DNA from: an uncultured Alphaproteobacteria bacterium
Lineage (GTDB): Bacteria; Pseudomonadota; Alphaproteobacteria; Caulobacterales; Aquidulcibacteraceae
Reading direction: 5' to 3'
NCBI GenBank assembly: GCA_937967725.1
Contig: CALBSY010000140.1
Coordinates: 1-5,665 of the forward strand
Length of the DNA stretch: 5,665 nucleotides
In this document: piece by piece, positions 1 through 5,665 of the stretch
How the letters are laid out: the number at the start of each line of letters is the position of its first letter
How positions within the stretch are numbered: the first letter of the stretch is position 1
Program-made: the position numbers and the translations under genes
Notes under the pieces: generated by a model
The model's input: only the letters and a program-made list of their open reading frames with translations
What the model was told of the DNA's origin: nothing
Database searches by the model: none

Positions 1-669
1 CTCCCTAAGCTCTTCCTCGAAGCCGCCCCGGCGCTCGTGCGAGGAGCGGAAGGATGTCGGGCCGGAAATGAAGCCGATGCGCTTGTGGCCGAGTTCCGCC
101 AAATGGCGCGCGGCGGCGCGCCCGCCCAGCCGGTCGTTGGAGACGATGATGTGCGCAGGCTCGTCCACGGGCACCGAAGCGATACGAATATAGGCGCAGC
201 CGATTTCATCCAGGATGGCTTTTACCCGGTCGTCTTCGGAAACCGATGGCGTCAGCACGACGCCGGATAGCTTTTGCCGCTCGATGAAGCGCCGAAAGTC
301 CGCCAAGAAAGTCGGATTGCCACGATTGCAAGGATGCACCACCAGCTCGTAGCCGGAGCCGCGCATCGCATCGAGTAGCCCCAGTTGCATGTTCACGACG
401 TACTGTGGGTTTGGGTTGTCGTAGACCAAGCCGATCAGAAACGAGCGGCGAAAGGCCAGACCGCGCGCCTGCGGGTCAGGCGAGAATCCGATGTCGGCGA
501 TGATCTTGTTGATCTTCTCGCGCGTCTCGTCCTTCACGAATGGCGACTGGTTGATGACGCGGGAGACGGTTTTCTTGGAAACGCCGGCGAGCCGCGCCAC
601 ATCGTTGATGGTGGGCTTCTTTTCGCCGCCCAGCCCCCGCCGCCGCGGAGGATTGTCGTCATCGGCCAT
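1..669 (-). CDS. LacI/GalR-family transcriptional repressor (3' end outside window)
   Basis: The reading frame is open from an ATG at 669-667 to the left edge, giving 223 residues; full-length family members have about 330-350, so roughly the last third is missing. Residues 20-44 form the LacI-type helix-turn-helix (TINDVARLAGVSKKTVSRVI), with recognition-helix residues K32, K33 and R37. The hinge follows at about 62-71 (FSPDPQARGL), then the periplasmic-binding-like sugar-sensor domain from about 77 (LIGLVYDNPNPQYVV), including SNDRLGGRAAARHL and GHKRIGFISGP. The start is the only ATG, GTG or TTG in frame after an upstream in-frame stop at 789-787; a GGGGG stretch 5 bases upstream is a weak ribosome site. 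A basic, proline-containing 18-residue lead precedes the helix-turn-helix. It is transcribed divergently from zwf-edd, so by family habit it probably represses that operon and perhaps itself, released by a sugar or sugar phosphate. The effector cannot be read from the sequence. Confidence 0.93.
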   Translation of the reverse strand, partial: MADDDNPPRRRGLGGEKKPTINDVARLAGVSKKTVSRVINQSPFVKDETREKINKIIADIGFSPDPQARGLAFRRSFLIGLVYDNPNPQYVVNMQLGLLDAMRGSGYELVVHPCNRGNPTFLADFRRFIERQKLSGVVLTPSVSEDDRVKAILDEIGCAYIRIASVPVDEPAHIIVSNDRLGGRAAARHLAELGHKRIGFISGPTSFRSSHERRGGFEEELRE

Positions 670-711
670 GTGGGCCCCCGTTTGGGCGGACCATGACGCC
701 AGCCGTTTGGC

Positions 712-740
712 TTGGCAACGAAATTGTCGCGGGACATTCT
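712..740 (+). promoter_or_regulatory. Possible zwf promoter
   Basis: TTGGCA at 712-717 matches 5 of 6 bases of the sigma-70 -35 consensus. After a 17-base spacer, CATTCT at 735-740 matches only 3 of 6 of the -10 consensus. Transcription would start near 747, giving a leader of about 55 bases that begins just before the 751-765 inverted repeat. The weak -10 makes this tentative, although alphaproteobacterial promoters often diverge there. Confidence 0.22.
723..738. promoter_or_regulatory. Candidate LacI-family operator
   Basis: The sequence ATTGTCGCGGGACATT is an imperfect palindrome centred on a CG step (bases 730/731), with 6 of 8 base pairs symmetric: TGTC on the left answers GACA on the right. 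A central CG within an even-length palindrome is the usual form of LacI/GalR-family operators, where hinge helices insert at that step. It lies between the two divergent genes and would fall within the spacer and -10 of the tentative zwf promoter, a position suited to repression. That the neighbouring repressor binds it is inference. Confidence 0.35.
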
Positions 741-750
741 CCTGATCCCA

Positions 751-765
751 AGGGCTTGCAGCCCT
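751..765 (+). repeat. Perfect inverted repeat in the zwf leader
   Basis: AGGGCT at 751-756 and AGCCCT at 760-765 are exact reverse complements separated by TGC. As RNA this would be a short 6-bp, 3-base-loop hairpin ending 37 bases before the zwf start; as DNA it could be a second, odd-centred protein-binding site. It is not followed by a T-run, so it is not an intrinsic terminator. Confidence 0.5.
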
Positions 766-795
766 GTTTGCGCGGGGGCCCGAACTCTAGTTTGT

Positions 796-800
796 AGGAG
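796..800 (+). promoter_or_regulatory. zwf ribosome binding site
   Basis: AGGAG at 796-800 is a good Shine-Dalgarno core but sits only 2 bases from the ATG at 803, closer than the usual 5-9. It supports the 803 start because the protein's N-terminus there fits the family and no better-placed start is nearby. Confidence 0.6.
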
Positions 801-802
801 CC

Positions 803-2272
803 ATGGCCGAGTTCATTCCCGTCCCTCCGTTTGACCTCGTCGTGTTCGGCGCCACCGGGGATCTGTCGCTGCGCAAACTGTTTCCGGCGCTGCTGCACCG
901 GTTCCTCGACGGCCAGATTCCTGCGCAGTCGCGCATCATCGGCGTGGCCCGTTCGGACCTCGACACCGACGCGTTCCGCAAGATGGTGCACGAGAGCCGA
1001 GGCAAGTTCTCGCCTGGGGTGTGCGTTGACGAGGCCAAGTGCGACGAGTTTCAGCGTCATATCGAATATGTGCGGCTCGACGGCTCGGCGCCCGCGGGCG
1101 AGTGGGGTCCGCTGCGCGAGGCGCTGACCAATGGCAAAGGCAACGTTCGCATCTTCTATCTCGCAACCGCGCCTAGCCTGTTCGTCACCATCGCTGAGCG
1201 GTTGGCGGAAGCGAAGCTCGCGCCGCCCGGTTCGCGCATCGTGCTGGAGAAGCCAATCGGCCGCGATCTTGCCTCCGCGCGCGAGATCAATGATGGCGTT
1301 GGCCGCGTATTCGATGAACGCAATACGTTCCGGATCGACCACTATCTCGGCAAGGAGACGGTCCAGAACCTGCTCGTGCTGCGCTTTGCCAATATGCTGG
1401 TCGAACCAGTATGGTCCCGCGCTACGATCGACCACGTACAGATCACAGTGGCCGAAGACATCGGTGTCGAGGGCAGGGGCGACTACTACGACAAATCCGG
1501 CGCGCTGCGCGACATGGTGCAGAACCACATTTTACAATTGCTTTGCCTCGTCGCGCTCGAATCGCCCAACTCAATCGACGCCGACGCCATCCGCACCGAG
1601 AAGCTAAAAGTGCTTTCCGCGCTGCGGCGCATCGATGCGAAAGAAGCTGCGTTGAAAACTGTGCGCGGGCAGTACAAGGCAGGTCTCGTCGACGGGCAAA
1701 AGGCGCTTGGCTATGCCGAGGAGATCGGCCGCGCCTCAAAGACCGAGACATTCGTCGCCATCAAGGCGGAAGTCGACAATTGGCGCTGGGCCGGCGTGCC
1801 GTTCTATCTGCGCACTGGCAAGCGCATGAGCAAACGTCGCTCCGAAATCGTTGTGCAATTTAAGGATACGCCGGTACCGATGTTCGGCGTGGACGCCGGC
1901 GCGCCGAACAAGCTGGTGCTGCGGCTGCAACCGGATGAAGGCGTGCGGCTGTGGCTCAACATGAAAGAGCCCGGTCCGGGCGGGCTACGCGTTAAGACAG
2001 CGGCGCTCGATCTGTCGTTCGCGGAGGAATTTGGCGGCGTACGCTATCCCGATGCGTATGAGCGCCTGCTGATGGACGTGGTGCGCGGCAATCTCGCGCT
2101 CTTCATGCGGCACGATGAAGTGCATGCGGCCTGGGATTGGGCGGACGACCTGCTTGCGGCGTGGGACGAGACTGGCGGCGAGCCCAAACTCTATGCCGCC
2201 GGGACCAATGGTCCGGACGCCTCGGCCAATCTCATGGACCGAGACGGCCGCGCCTGGTGGGATCCGGAGTAA
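803..2272 (+). CDS. zwf: Glucose-6-phosphate 1-dehydrogenase
   Basis: This cytoplasmic enzyme oxidises glucose-6-phosphate to 6-phosphoglucono-lactone with reduction of NAD(P)+, the entry step of the Entner-Doudoroff and oxidative pentose phosphate routes. The 489-residue length is normal for bacterial Zwf. The N-terminal Rossmann domain carries the nucleotide-binding motif GATGDLSLRKL (16-26) and EKPIG (149-153). The active-site signature RIDHYLGKE spans 177-185, with D179, H180 and K184 in the expected substrate and catalytic positions; H242 in MVQNHILQLL matches the conserved catalytic histidine. The C-terminal domain contains DNWRWAGVPFYLRTGKRM (325-342) and ends with the typical PDAYERLL and DEVHAAWDW blocks. 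No key residue is missing. It is the first gene of a two-gene unit with edd and lies opposite a LacI-family gene that probably controls it. Cofactor preference cannot be decided from sequence by eye. Confidence 0.98.
   Translation: MAEFIPVPPFDLVVFGATGDLSLRKLFPALLHRFLDGQIPAQSRIIGVARSDLDTDAFRKMVHESRGKFSPGVCVDEAKCDEFQRHIEYVRLDGSAPAGEWGPLREALTNGKGNVRIFYLATAPSLFVTIAERLAEAKLAPPGSRIVLEKPIGRDLASAREINDGVGRVFDERNTFRIDHYLGKETVQNLLVLRFANMLVEPVWSRATIDHVQITVAEDIGVEGRGDYYDKSGALRDMVQNHILQLLCLVALESPNSIDADAIRTEKLKVLSALRRIDAKEAALKTVRGQYKAGLVDGQKALGYAEEIGRASKTETFVAIKAEVDNWRWAGVPFYLRTGKRMSKRRSEIVVQFKDTPVPMFGVDAGAPNKLVLRLQPDEGVRLWLNMKEPGPGGLRVKTAALDLSFAEEFGGVRYPDAYERLLMDVVRGNLALFMRHDEVHAAWDWADDLLAAWDETGGEPKLYAAGTNGPDASANLMDRDGRAWWDPE
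2266..2269 (+). promoter_or_regulatory. edd ribosome binding site inside the zwf 3' end
   Basis: GGAG at 2266-2269 lies within the last codons of zwf, 2 bases before the edd ATG at 2272. The zwf stop TAA (2270-2272) and the edd ATG share base 2272, a TAATG arrangement typical of translational coupling by terminating and re-initiating ribosomes. The same tight GGAG-NN-ATGGC layout occurs at zwf. Confidence 0.6.
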
Positions 2273-4101
2273 TGGCCGCAATCAATCCCGCTATAGAGCA
2301 AGTTACGAAACGCATTCGCGACCGTAGCGCCAAACGTCGGCGGCGTTATCTGGATTTGGTCGACGCCTACGACGCCACTGTGCCGGCGCGTGTTCGGATT
2401 GCGGAAGCTAACCGCGCGCATGGCGCGGCTGGGTGCGCCGTGCAGGACAAGCTGGAACTGCTTGGCGGCAAGTGGCCATCGATCGGCATCGTCACCGCTT
2501 ACAACGACATGCTCTCGGCGCATGCGCCCTATGAGCGCTTTCCCGACATCATCCGCAAGGCTGCGCGCGAGGTTGGCGCGGTGGCGCAAGTCGCGGGCGG
2601 CGTGCCGGCGATGTGCGATGGCGTCACGCAGGGCTTCGAGGGCATGGAGCTCTCGCTATTCTCGCGCGACGTAATCGCACTGTCGACAGCCGTGTCGCTT
2701 TCGCACGCGACGTTCGATTCCGCGCTTCTCCTCGGCATCTGTGACAAGATTGTCCCCGGCTTGTTGATCGGCGCGCTGCGCTTCCCGTGGCTGCCGTGCA
2801 TTTTCCTGCCCGGCGGACCGATGCCATCGGGGCTCCCTAACAAAGAGAAGGCTGCGCGGCGGCAATTGTTCGCTGAGGGCAAGATTGGACGGGACGAATT
2901 GTTGCAGGCGGAGGCCGAGAGTTATCACTCCCCGGGCACATGCACCTTCTATGGCACCGCCAACTCCAATCAAATGATGATGGAGCTGATGGGTCTGCAC
3001 ATGCCCAACGCCGCTTTCGTTAACCCCAACACAGACCTGCGAGATGCGCTCACGATCGCCGCTACGCAACGGGCCGCCGCAATCACCGGCCTGGACGACG
3101 ATTACCGTCCGATCGGCCGCGTGGTGGACGAGCGTTCGATCGTCAACGCCATCGTCGGTCTGAGGGCGACTGGCGGGTCAACCAATCATTTCGTTCATTT
3201 GCCCTCCATTGCGCGTGCGGCCGGTATTGAAATTTTGTGGGACGATTTCGGCGACATCGCGCGCGTCACGCCATTGCTGGCCAAAATCTATCCGAACGGC
3301 TCAGCCGACGTGAACCAGTTCCGTGACGCTGGCGGCATGGCGTTCGTGACACGCGAGCTGTTGAGTCAGGGCCTGCTGCACGGTGACATCATGACAGTCA
3401 GCGGCGACGGTCTCGAACCGCATACGCGCGATCCCGATCTGGACGGCGGCGCTCTGCTGTGGCGCGACGCGCCGGCCGAGCCGCGCAATGCCGATATCGT
3501 GCGGCCGGCGGAAAATCCATTCAACGCAACTGGCGGTCTTGTCGTGATGAGCGGGGGCCTGGGCCGCGCCTGCGCCAAGACCTCCGCCGTGGGTGCGCCC
3601 TTTCTCAAGGTCGAAGCGCCGGCGCAGGTGTTCGACTCGCAAGCGGAAGTTCAGAAGGCGTTCCGCGACGGCGCTCTCGACCACGACTGTGTCATTGTCG
3701 TGCGCGGGCAGGGGCCGCGCGCCAACGGCATGCCGGAGCTGCATAAGCTGATGGCGCTGATGGGCGCGCTGCAGGATCGCGGGTTCAGGGTGGCGCTGGT
3801 CACTGATGGACGTATGTCGGGCGCCAGCGGCAAAGTGCTGGCGGCGATCCACGTCACGCCGGAAGCCGCCGAAGGCGGACCGTTGGCGAAACTGCGCGAC
3901 GGCGATGTGGTGCGCGTCGACGGCGAGAGCGGCGCCCTCGATGTGGTGTCGCCGGCGGACTGGCGTGAGCGGGCGCCGGCGCAGCTTGACCTCGCCGCCA
4001 ATGCGCGTGGGCTTGGCCGCGAACTCTTCACCTTGTTCCGCGCCAACGCCTGCTCGGCCGAACATGGCGGCACGGCTTTTCCGGATTACGACCCCGCTTA
4101 G
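2272..4101 (+). CDS. edd: Phosphogluconate dehydratase (6-phosphogluconate dehydratase)
   Basis: Edd dehydrates 6-phosphogluconate to 2-keto-3-deoxy-6-phosphogluconate, the committed Entner-Doudoroff step, in the cytoplasm with a [4Fe-4S] cluster. From the ATG at 2272 the protein has 609 residues, close to the roughly 600 of the E. coli enzyme, and aligns by eye along its whole length. Family features are SYNDMLSAH-like TAYNDMLSAH (75-84), VAGGVPAMCDGVTQG (107-121), GICDKIVPGL (155-164), GTCTFYGTANSNQMM (222-236) and the IlvD/Edd signature TDGRMSGASGKVLAAIHVTP (511-530). C115, C157 and C224 occupy the conserved cluster-ligand positions. The Edd-type GTCTFYGTAN, instead of the IlvD form, separates it from dihydroxy-acid dehydratase. 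The frame is open upstream to 2137 inside zwf, but 2272 is preferred because of its ribosome site, the TAATG coupling and the normal family N-terminus. Its 3' end overlaps the convergent glycosyltransferase gene by 4 bases. Confidence 0.98.
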   Translation: MAAINPAIEQVTKRIRDRSAKRRRRYLDLVDAYDATVPARVRIAEANRAHGAAGCAVQDKLELLGGKWPSIGIVTAYNDMLSAHAPYERFPDIIRKAAREVGAVAQVAGGVPAMCDGVTQGFEGMELSLFSRDVIALSTAVSLSHATFDSALLLGICDKIVPGLLIGALRFPWLPCIFLPGGPMPSGLPNKEKAARRQLFAEGKIGRDELLQAEAESYHSPGTCTFYGTANSNQMMMELMGLHMPNAAFVNPNTDLRDALTIAATQRAAAITGLDDDYRPIGRVVDERSIVNAIVGLRATGGSTNHFVHLPSIARAAGIEILWDDFGDIARVTPLLAKIYPNGSADVNQFRDAGGMAFVTRELLSQGLLHGDIMTVSGDGLEPHTRDPDLDGGALLWRDAPAEPRNADIVRPAENPFNATGGLVVMSGGLGRACAKTSAVGAPFLKVEAPAQVFDSQAEVQKAFRDGALDHDCVIVVRGQGPRANGMPELHKLMALMGALQDRGFRVALVTDGRMSGASGKVLAAIHVTPEAAEGGPLAKLRDGDVVRVDGESGALDVVSPADWRERAPAQLDLAANARGLGRELFTLFRANACSAEHGGTAFPDYDPA

Positions 4102-5665
4102 TCATCGCCCTGTTGTTCGCGCAGCCGGCGCATGAATGCGGCGTCGCGCGGAGCGGGCGCGAAGCCTTCACCAACTGAAATTTCCAGCTCGCGGCTGTAG
4201 CCGCCGCCGAGCGGAACGGTGAGATGTTCCACAGTGCGGAATACGGTGAAGTCGCCTGCGACATACGGCAGGTAATCCGACCGCATGTGTACGACCAGCA
4301 CGCGCCCGCCTTCGGCTTCGCGCATGGGATCGGTGGCTTCCGCCGAATTGCGCGCGTCGGCGTAAAGGCGCCACATTCTGAGCGGCGGCAGCGGCGTGCC
4401 AGCTCGGCGTGCGTGGCGCCAGTAATAGCTGAACTCAAAATAGGCCGTACGATCGTCGACCATGACAGCCGTAAACGGCGGCTCGCCCGGCTGCGCCACC
4501 GCGCGCACCGCTATTTGCCGTGCGGTCTCCTCCCACAGCCGCGCGGTACGGACGCCCTTGAAGCGGTTTGAAATGTCCGGATCGAGGGCGATGGCCATTG
4601 CGGCCACGCCGAGCGCGAGATTAATCGCAGTCGCAGCGCCCAGCACGCGCCGTCCGCCGCGCGTTGAGAACAGCGCGCCCGTTATCCACACGACGATGGC
4701 GGGGTACGCAACCGCCGCCCAGTTGGCGTTAGCGCGCGAGATGAAGGCGATTAGCGTGATGAAGGCGAAGGGCGGCAGGATGTACGCGAACAGGTACTTG
4801 TCCTGATCCTGCATGCCGGGCCAGCGCCGCGCCGCGCGCCATACCAACCAAATCAGGACAAGGAAGACGAGCGGACCGACCACGGCAAATTGGCCGGTCA
4901 GAAACTCAGTGACCTCGTCCAGATTGAACATGTCGGCGGCGTTGAAGCGCGCATTGTCGGCGGTGTGACGCGCGGTGGCAAAACCGTTCTGTATGTTCCA
5001 CCAGACGTTCGGCGCGAGCAGCGCCAGCGCGATCGCAGTCGCCAGCAAGCCGCGCCCTTGCGCCAACGCTTGACGCACCGGCGGCATCCACCAGGCCGCG
5101 AGCGCAGTGCAGACAAAGAAATAAGCCATCGCGTACTTCGCTAACAAACCGAAGCCAACGGCGGCGCCCAGCACGACCGCCCACGTCCAGGCGCGCGTGG
5201 TGGTCATGCGCCACATCGCGAACAGCGCGACGGCCCAAAGCGGCAACAGAACCGCGTCGGTCGAGATGATGCTGGTGGAGAGAAACACGCCCGGCAGCAG
5301 CAGCCAGCCGAGCCCGGCCCAAAAGCCCGGCCATGCGCCGTACATGGCGCGGCCCAGCGCGAACACAGCGGAGGCTGCAACGGCATGCGCCAGCACGGCG
5401 CCGAGCCGCACTGCCCATTCGGCGTCGCCGAACAGCGTCGTTGTTGCCGCGATCACCCACGCCACCAATGGCGGCTTGGTGAAATAGCCCCACTCGAGCG
5501 TGCGCGACCACATCCAGTATTGCGCTTCGTCGAAATAGAGGCCGAGCGGATTGAGCCTCAGCGCCTCGATACGCAGCCAAGTCGTCACGATTAGCACGCC
5601 GATAAAGGCGAGCGTCGCGCGGTCGAGGGCGGCGAGGCGCTCGAGGATGGCCGGGCGGCGCAGGC
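4098..5665 (-). CDS. Membrane glycosyltransferase, GT39/PMT_2 (ArnT-like) family, 5' end outside window
   Basis: Members transfer sugars from polyprenyl-phosphate donors to lipid, protein or glycan acceptors on the outer face of the inner membrane (GT-C fold); the substrate here is unknown. The frame stays open to the right edge. A GTG at 5597 would give 499 residues, but it has no ribosome site and would cut into the first membrane segment; the preceding codons read as coding (RRPAILERLAALDRATLAFIG), so the true start is probably beyond 5665. Numbering from that GTG, YFDEAQYWMW (21-30) is the family's first-loop acidic motif with putative catalytic D23, followed by GYFTKPPLVAW (37-47). About ten hydrophobic segments follow between 43 and 339, with NGFATARHTADNARF (204-218) and ANANWAAVAYPA (289-300) typical of the family. 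A soluble C-terminal domain occupies about 340-499. It is convergent with edd and shows no functional link to it. Confidence 0.88.
   Translation of the reverse strand, partial: LRRPAILERLAALDRATLAFIGVLIVTTWLRIEALRLNPLGLYFDEAQYWMWSRTLEWGYFTKPPLVAWVIAATTTLFGDAEWAVRLGAVLAHAVAASAVFALGRAMYGAWPGFWAGLGWLLLPGVFLSTSIISTDAVLLPLWAVALFAMWRMTTTRAWTWAVVLGAAVGFGLLAKYAMAYFFVCTALAAWWMPPVRQALAQGRGLLATAIALALLAPNVWWNIQNGFATARHTADNARFNAADMFNLDEVTEFLTGQFAVVGPLVFLVLIWLVWRAARRWPGMQDQDKYLFAYILPPFAFITLIAFISRANANWAAVAYPAIVVWITGALFSTRGGRRVLGAATAINLALGVAAMAIALDPDISNRFKGVRTARLWEETARQIAVRAVAQPGEPPFTAVMVDDRTAYFEFSYYWRHARRAGTPLPPLRMWRLYADARNSAEATDPMREAEGGRVLVVHMRSDYLPYVAGDFTVFRTVEHLTVPLGGGYSRELEISVGEGFAPAPRDAAFMRRLREQQGDD

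Larger units (their letters stand above)
670..802. promoter_or_regulatory. Divergent intergenic control region between the lacI-type gene and zwf
   Basis: These 133 bases are the only sizeable non-coding stretch in the window and must carry the promoters for both divergent genes. Visible structure includes a CG-centred imperfect palindrome (723-738), a perfect inverted repeat with 6-bp arms (751-765), and a 9-base sequence GGGCCCCCG at 672-680 that recurs inverted as CGGGGGCCC at 773-781. The arrangement of a LacI-family gene divergent from sugar-catabolic genes suggests that the repressor binds here. Confidence 0.6.

Noticed and set aside
690..718. Possible minus-strand promoter for the lacI-type gene (TTGCCA at 718-713, CATGGT at 695-690)
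   Set aside because: The -10 matches only 3 of 6 positions and would leave a leader of little more than a dozen bases; not strong enough to annotate.
534..737. Short minus-strand frame of 67 codons preceded by AGGAG
   Set aside because: The AGGAG is only 1 base from the ATG, and most of the frame overlaps the lacI-type N-terminal helix-turn-helix in another frame. The translation has no recognisable features, so it is more likely chance.
783..792. Small palindrome AACT-CT-AGTT just upstream of zwf
   Set aside because: Only 4-bp arms around a non-CG centre; too short to distinguish from chance, and it does not resemble the 723-738 site.
659..1528. Long open frame of 289 codons on the minus strand, antisense to zwf
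   Set aside because: It lies almost wholly opposite zwf, its translation shows no recognisable domain and is rich in Arg, Ala and His as expected for the antisense frame of a GC-rich gene, and it also runs into the divergent promoter region and the lacI-type start.
2137..2271. Upstream extension of the edd frame by 45 codons
   Set aside because: It overlaps the C-terminal coding part of zwf in another frame, and homologues begin near the ATG at 2272, which has its own ribosome site.
3301..4065. Open frame of 254 codons on the minus strand, antisense to edd
   Set aside because: Every position is inside the well-supported edd gene; the composition is that of an antisense shadow with no motif.
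4126..4143. Hairpin CGGCGCAT-GA-ATGCGGCG near the convergent gene ends, considered as a terminator
   Set aside because: It has a mismatch, a 2-base loop, no T-run on either side, and lies within the glycosyltransferase coding sequence.

Overview
This GC-rich window (mostly G/C in third codon positions) looks like a chromosomal segment of an alphaproteobacterium. The layout and protein character resemble Caulobacterales/Hyphomonadaceae or sphingomonads; that placement rests on family resemblance from memory, not a search. It holds four protein genes, two of them cut by the window edges, and almost no non-coding DNA apart from one 133-base divergent regulatory region.

Layout. Bases 1-669 (minus strand) encode the first 223 residues of a LacI/GalR-family repressor whose C-terminus lies beyond the left edge. 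Bases 670-802 separate it from the divergent zwf gene (glucose-6-phosphate dehydrogenase, 803-2272, plus). The stop codon of zwf shares one base with the start codon of edd (6-phosphogluconate dehydratase, 2272-4101, plus). On the opposite strand, converging on edd with a 4-base overlap of the two ends, is a multi-membrane-spanning GT39/PMT_2-type glycosyltransferase (4098-5665, minus) whose start lies beyond the right edge.

How the genes work together. zwf and edd supply the oxidative entry and the dehydratase step of the Entner-Doudoroff route: glucose-6-phosphate to 6-phosphogluconolactone, then 6-phosphogluconate to 2-keto-3-deoxy-6-phosphogluconate. Genes for the intervening lactonase (pgl) and the final aldolase (eda) are not in the window. 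The divergent LacI-type protein is the obvious candidate regulator of zwf-edd. The shared intergenic region contains a CG-centred imperfect palindrome typical in form of LacI-family operators and a separate perfect 6-bp-arm inverted repeat in the presumed zwf leader. The glycosyltransferase has no visible link to sugar catabolism and is probably just a neighbour.

This is mostly an ordinary central-metabolism locus. I see no mobile element, CRISPR, RNA gene or undescribed system. The points worth a second look are the regulatory palindromes, the absence of pgl between tightly coupled zwf and edd, and the overlapping convergent gene ends.
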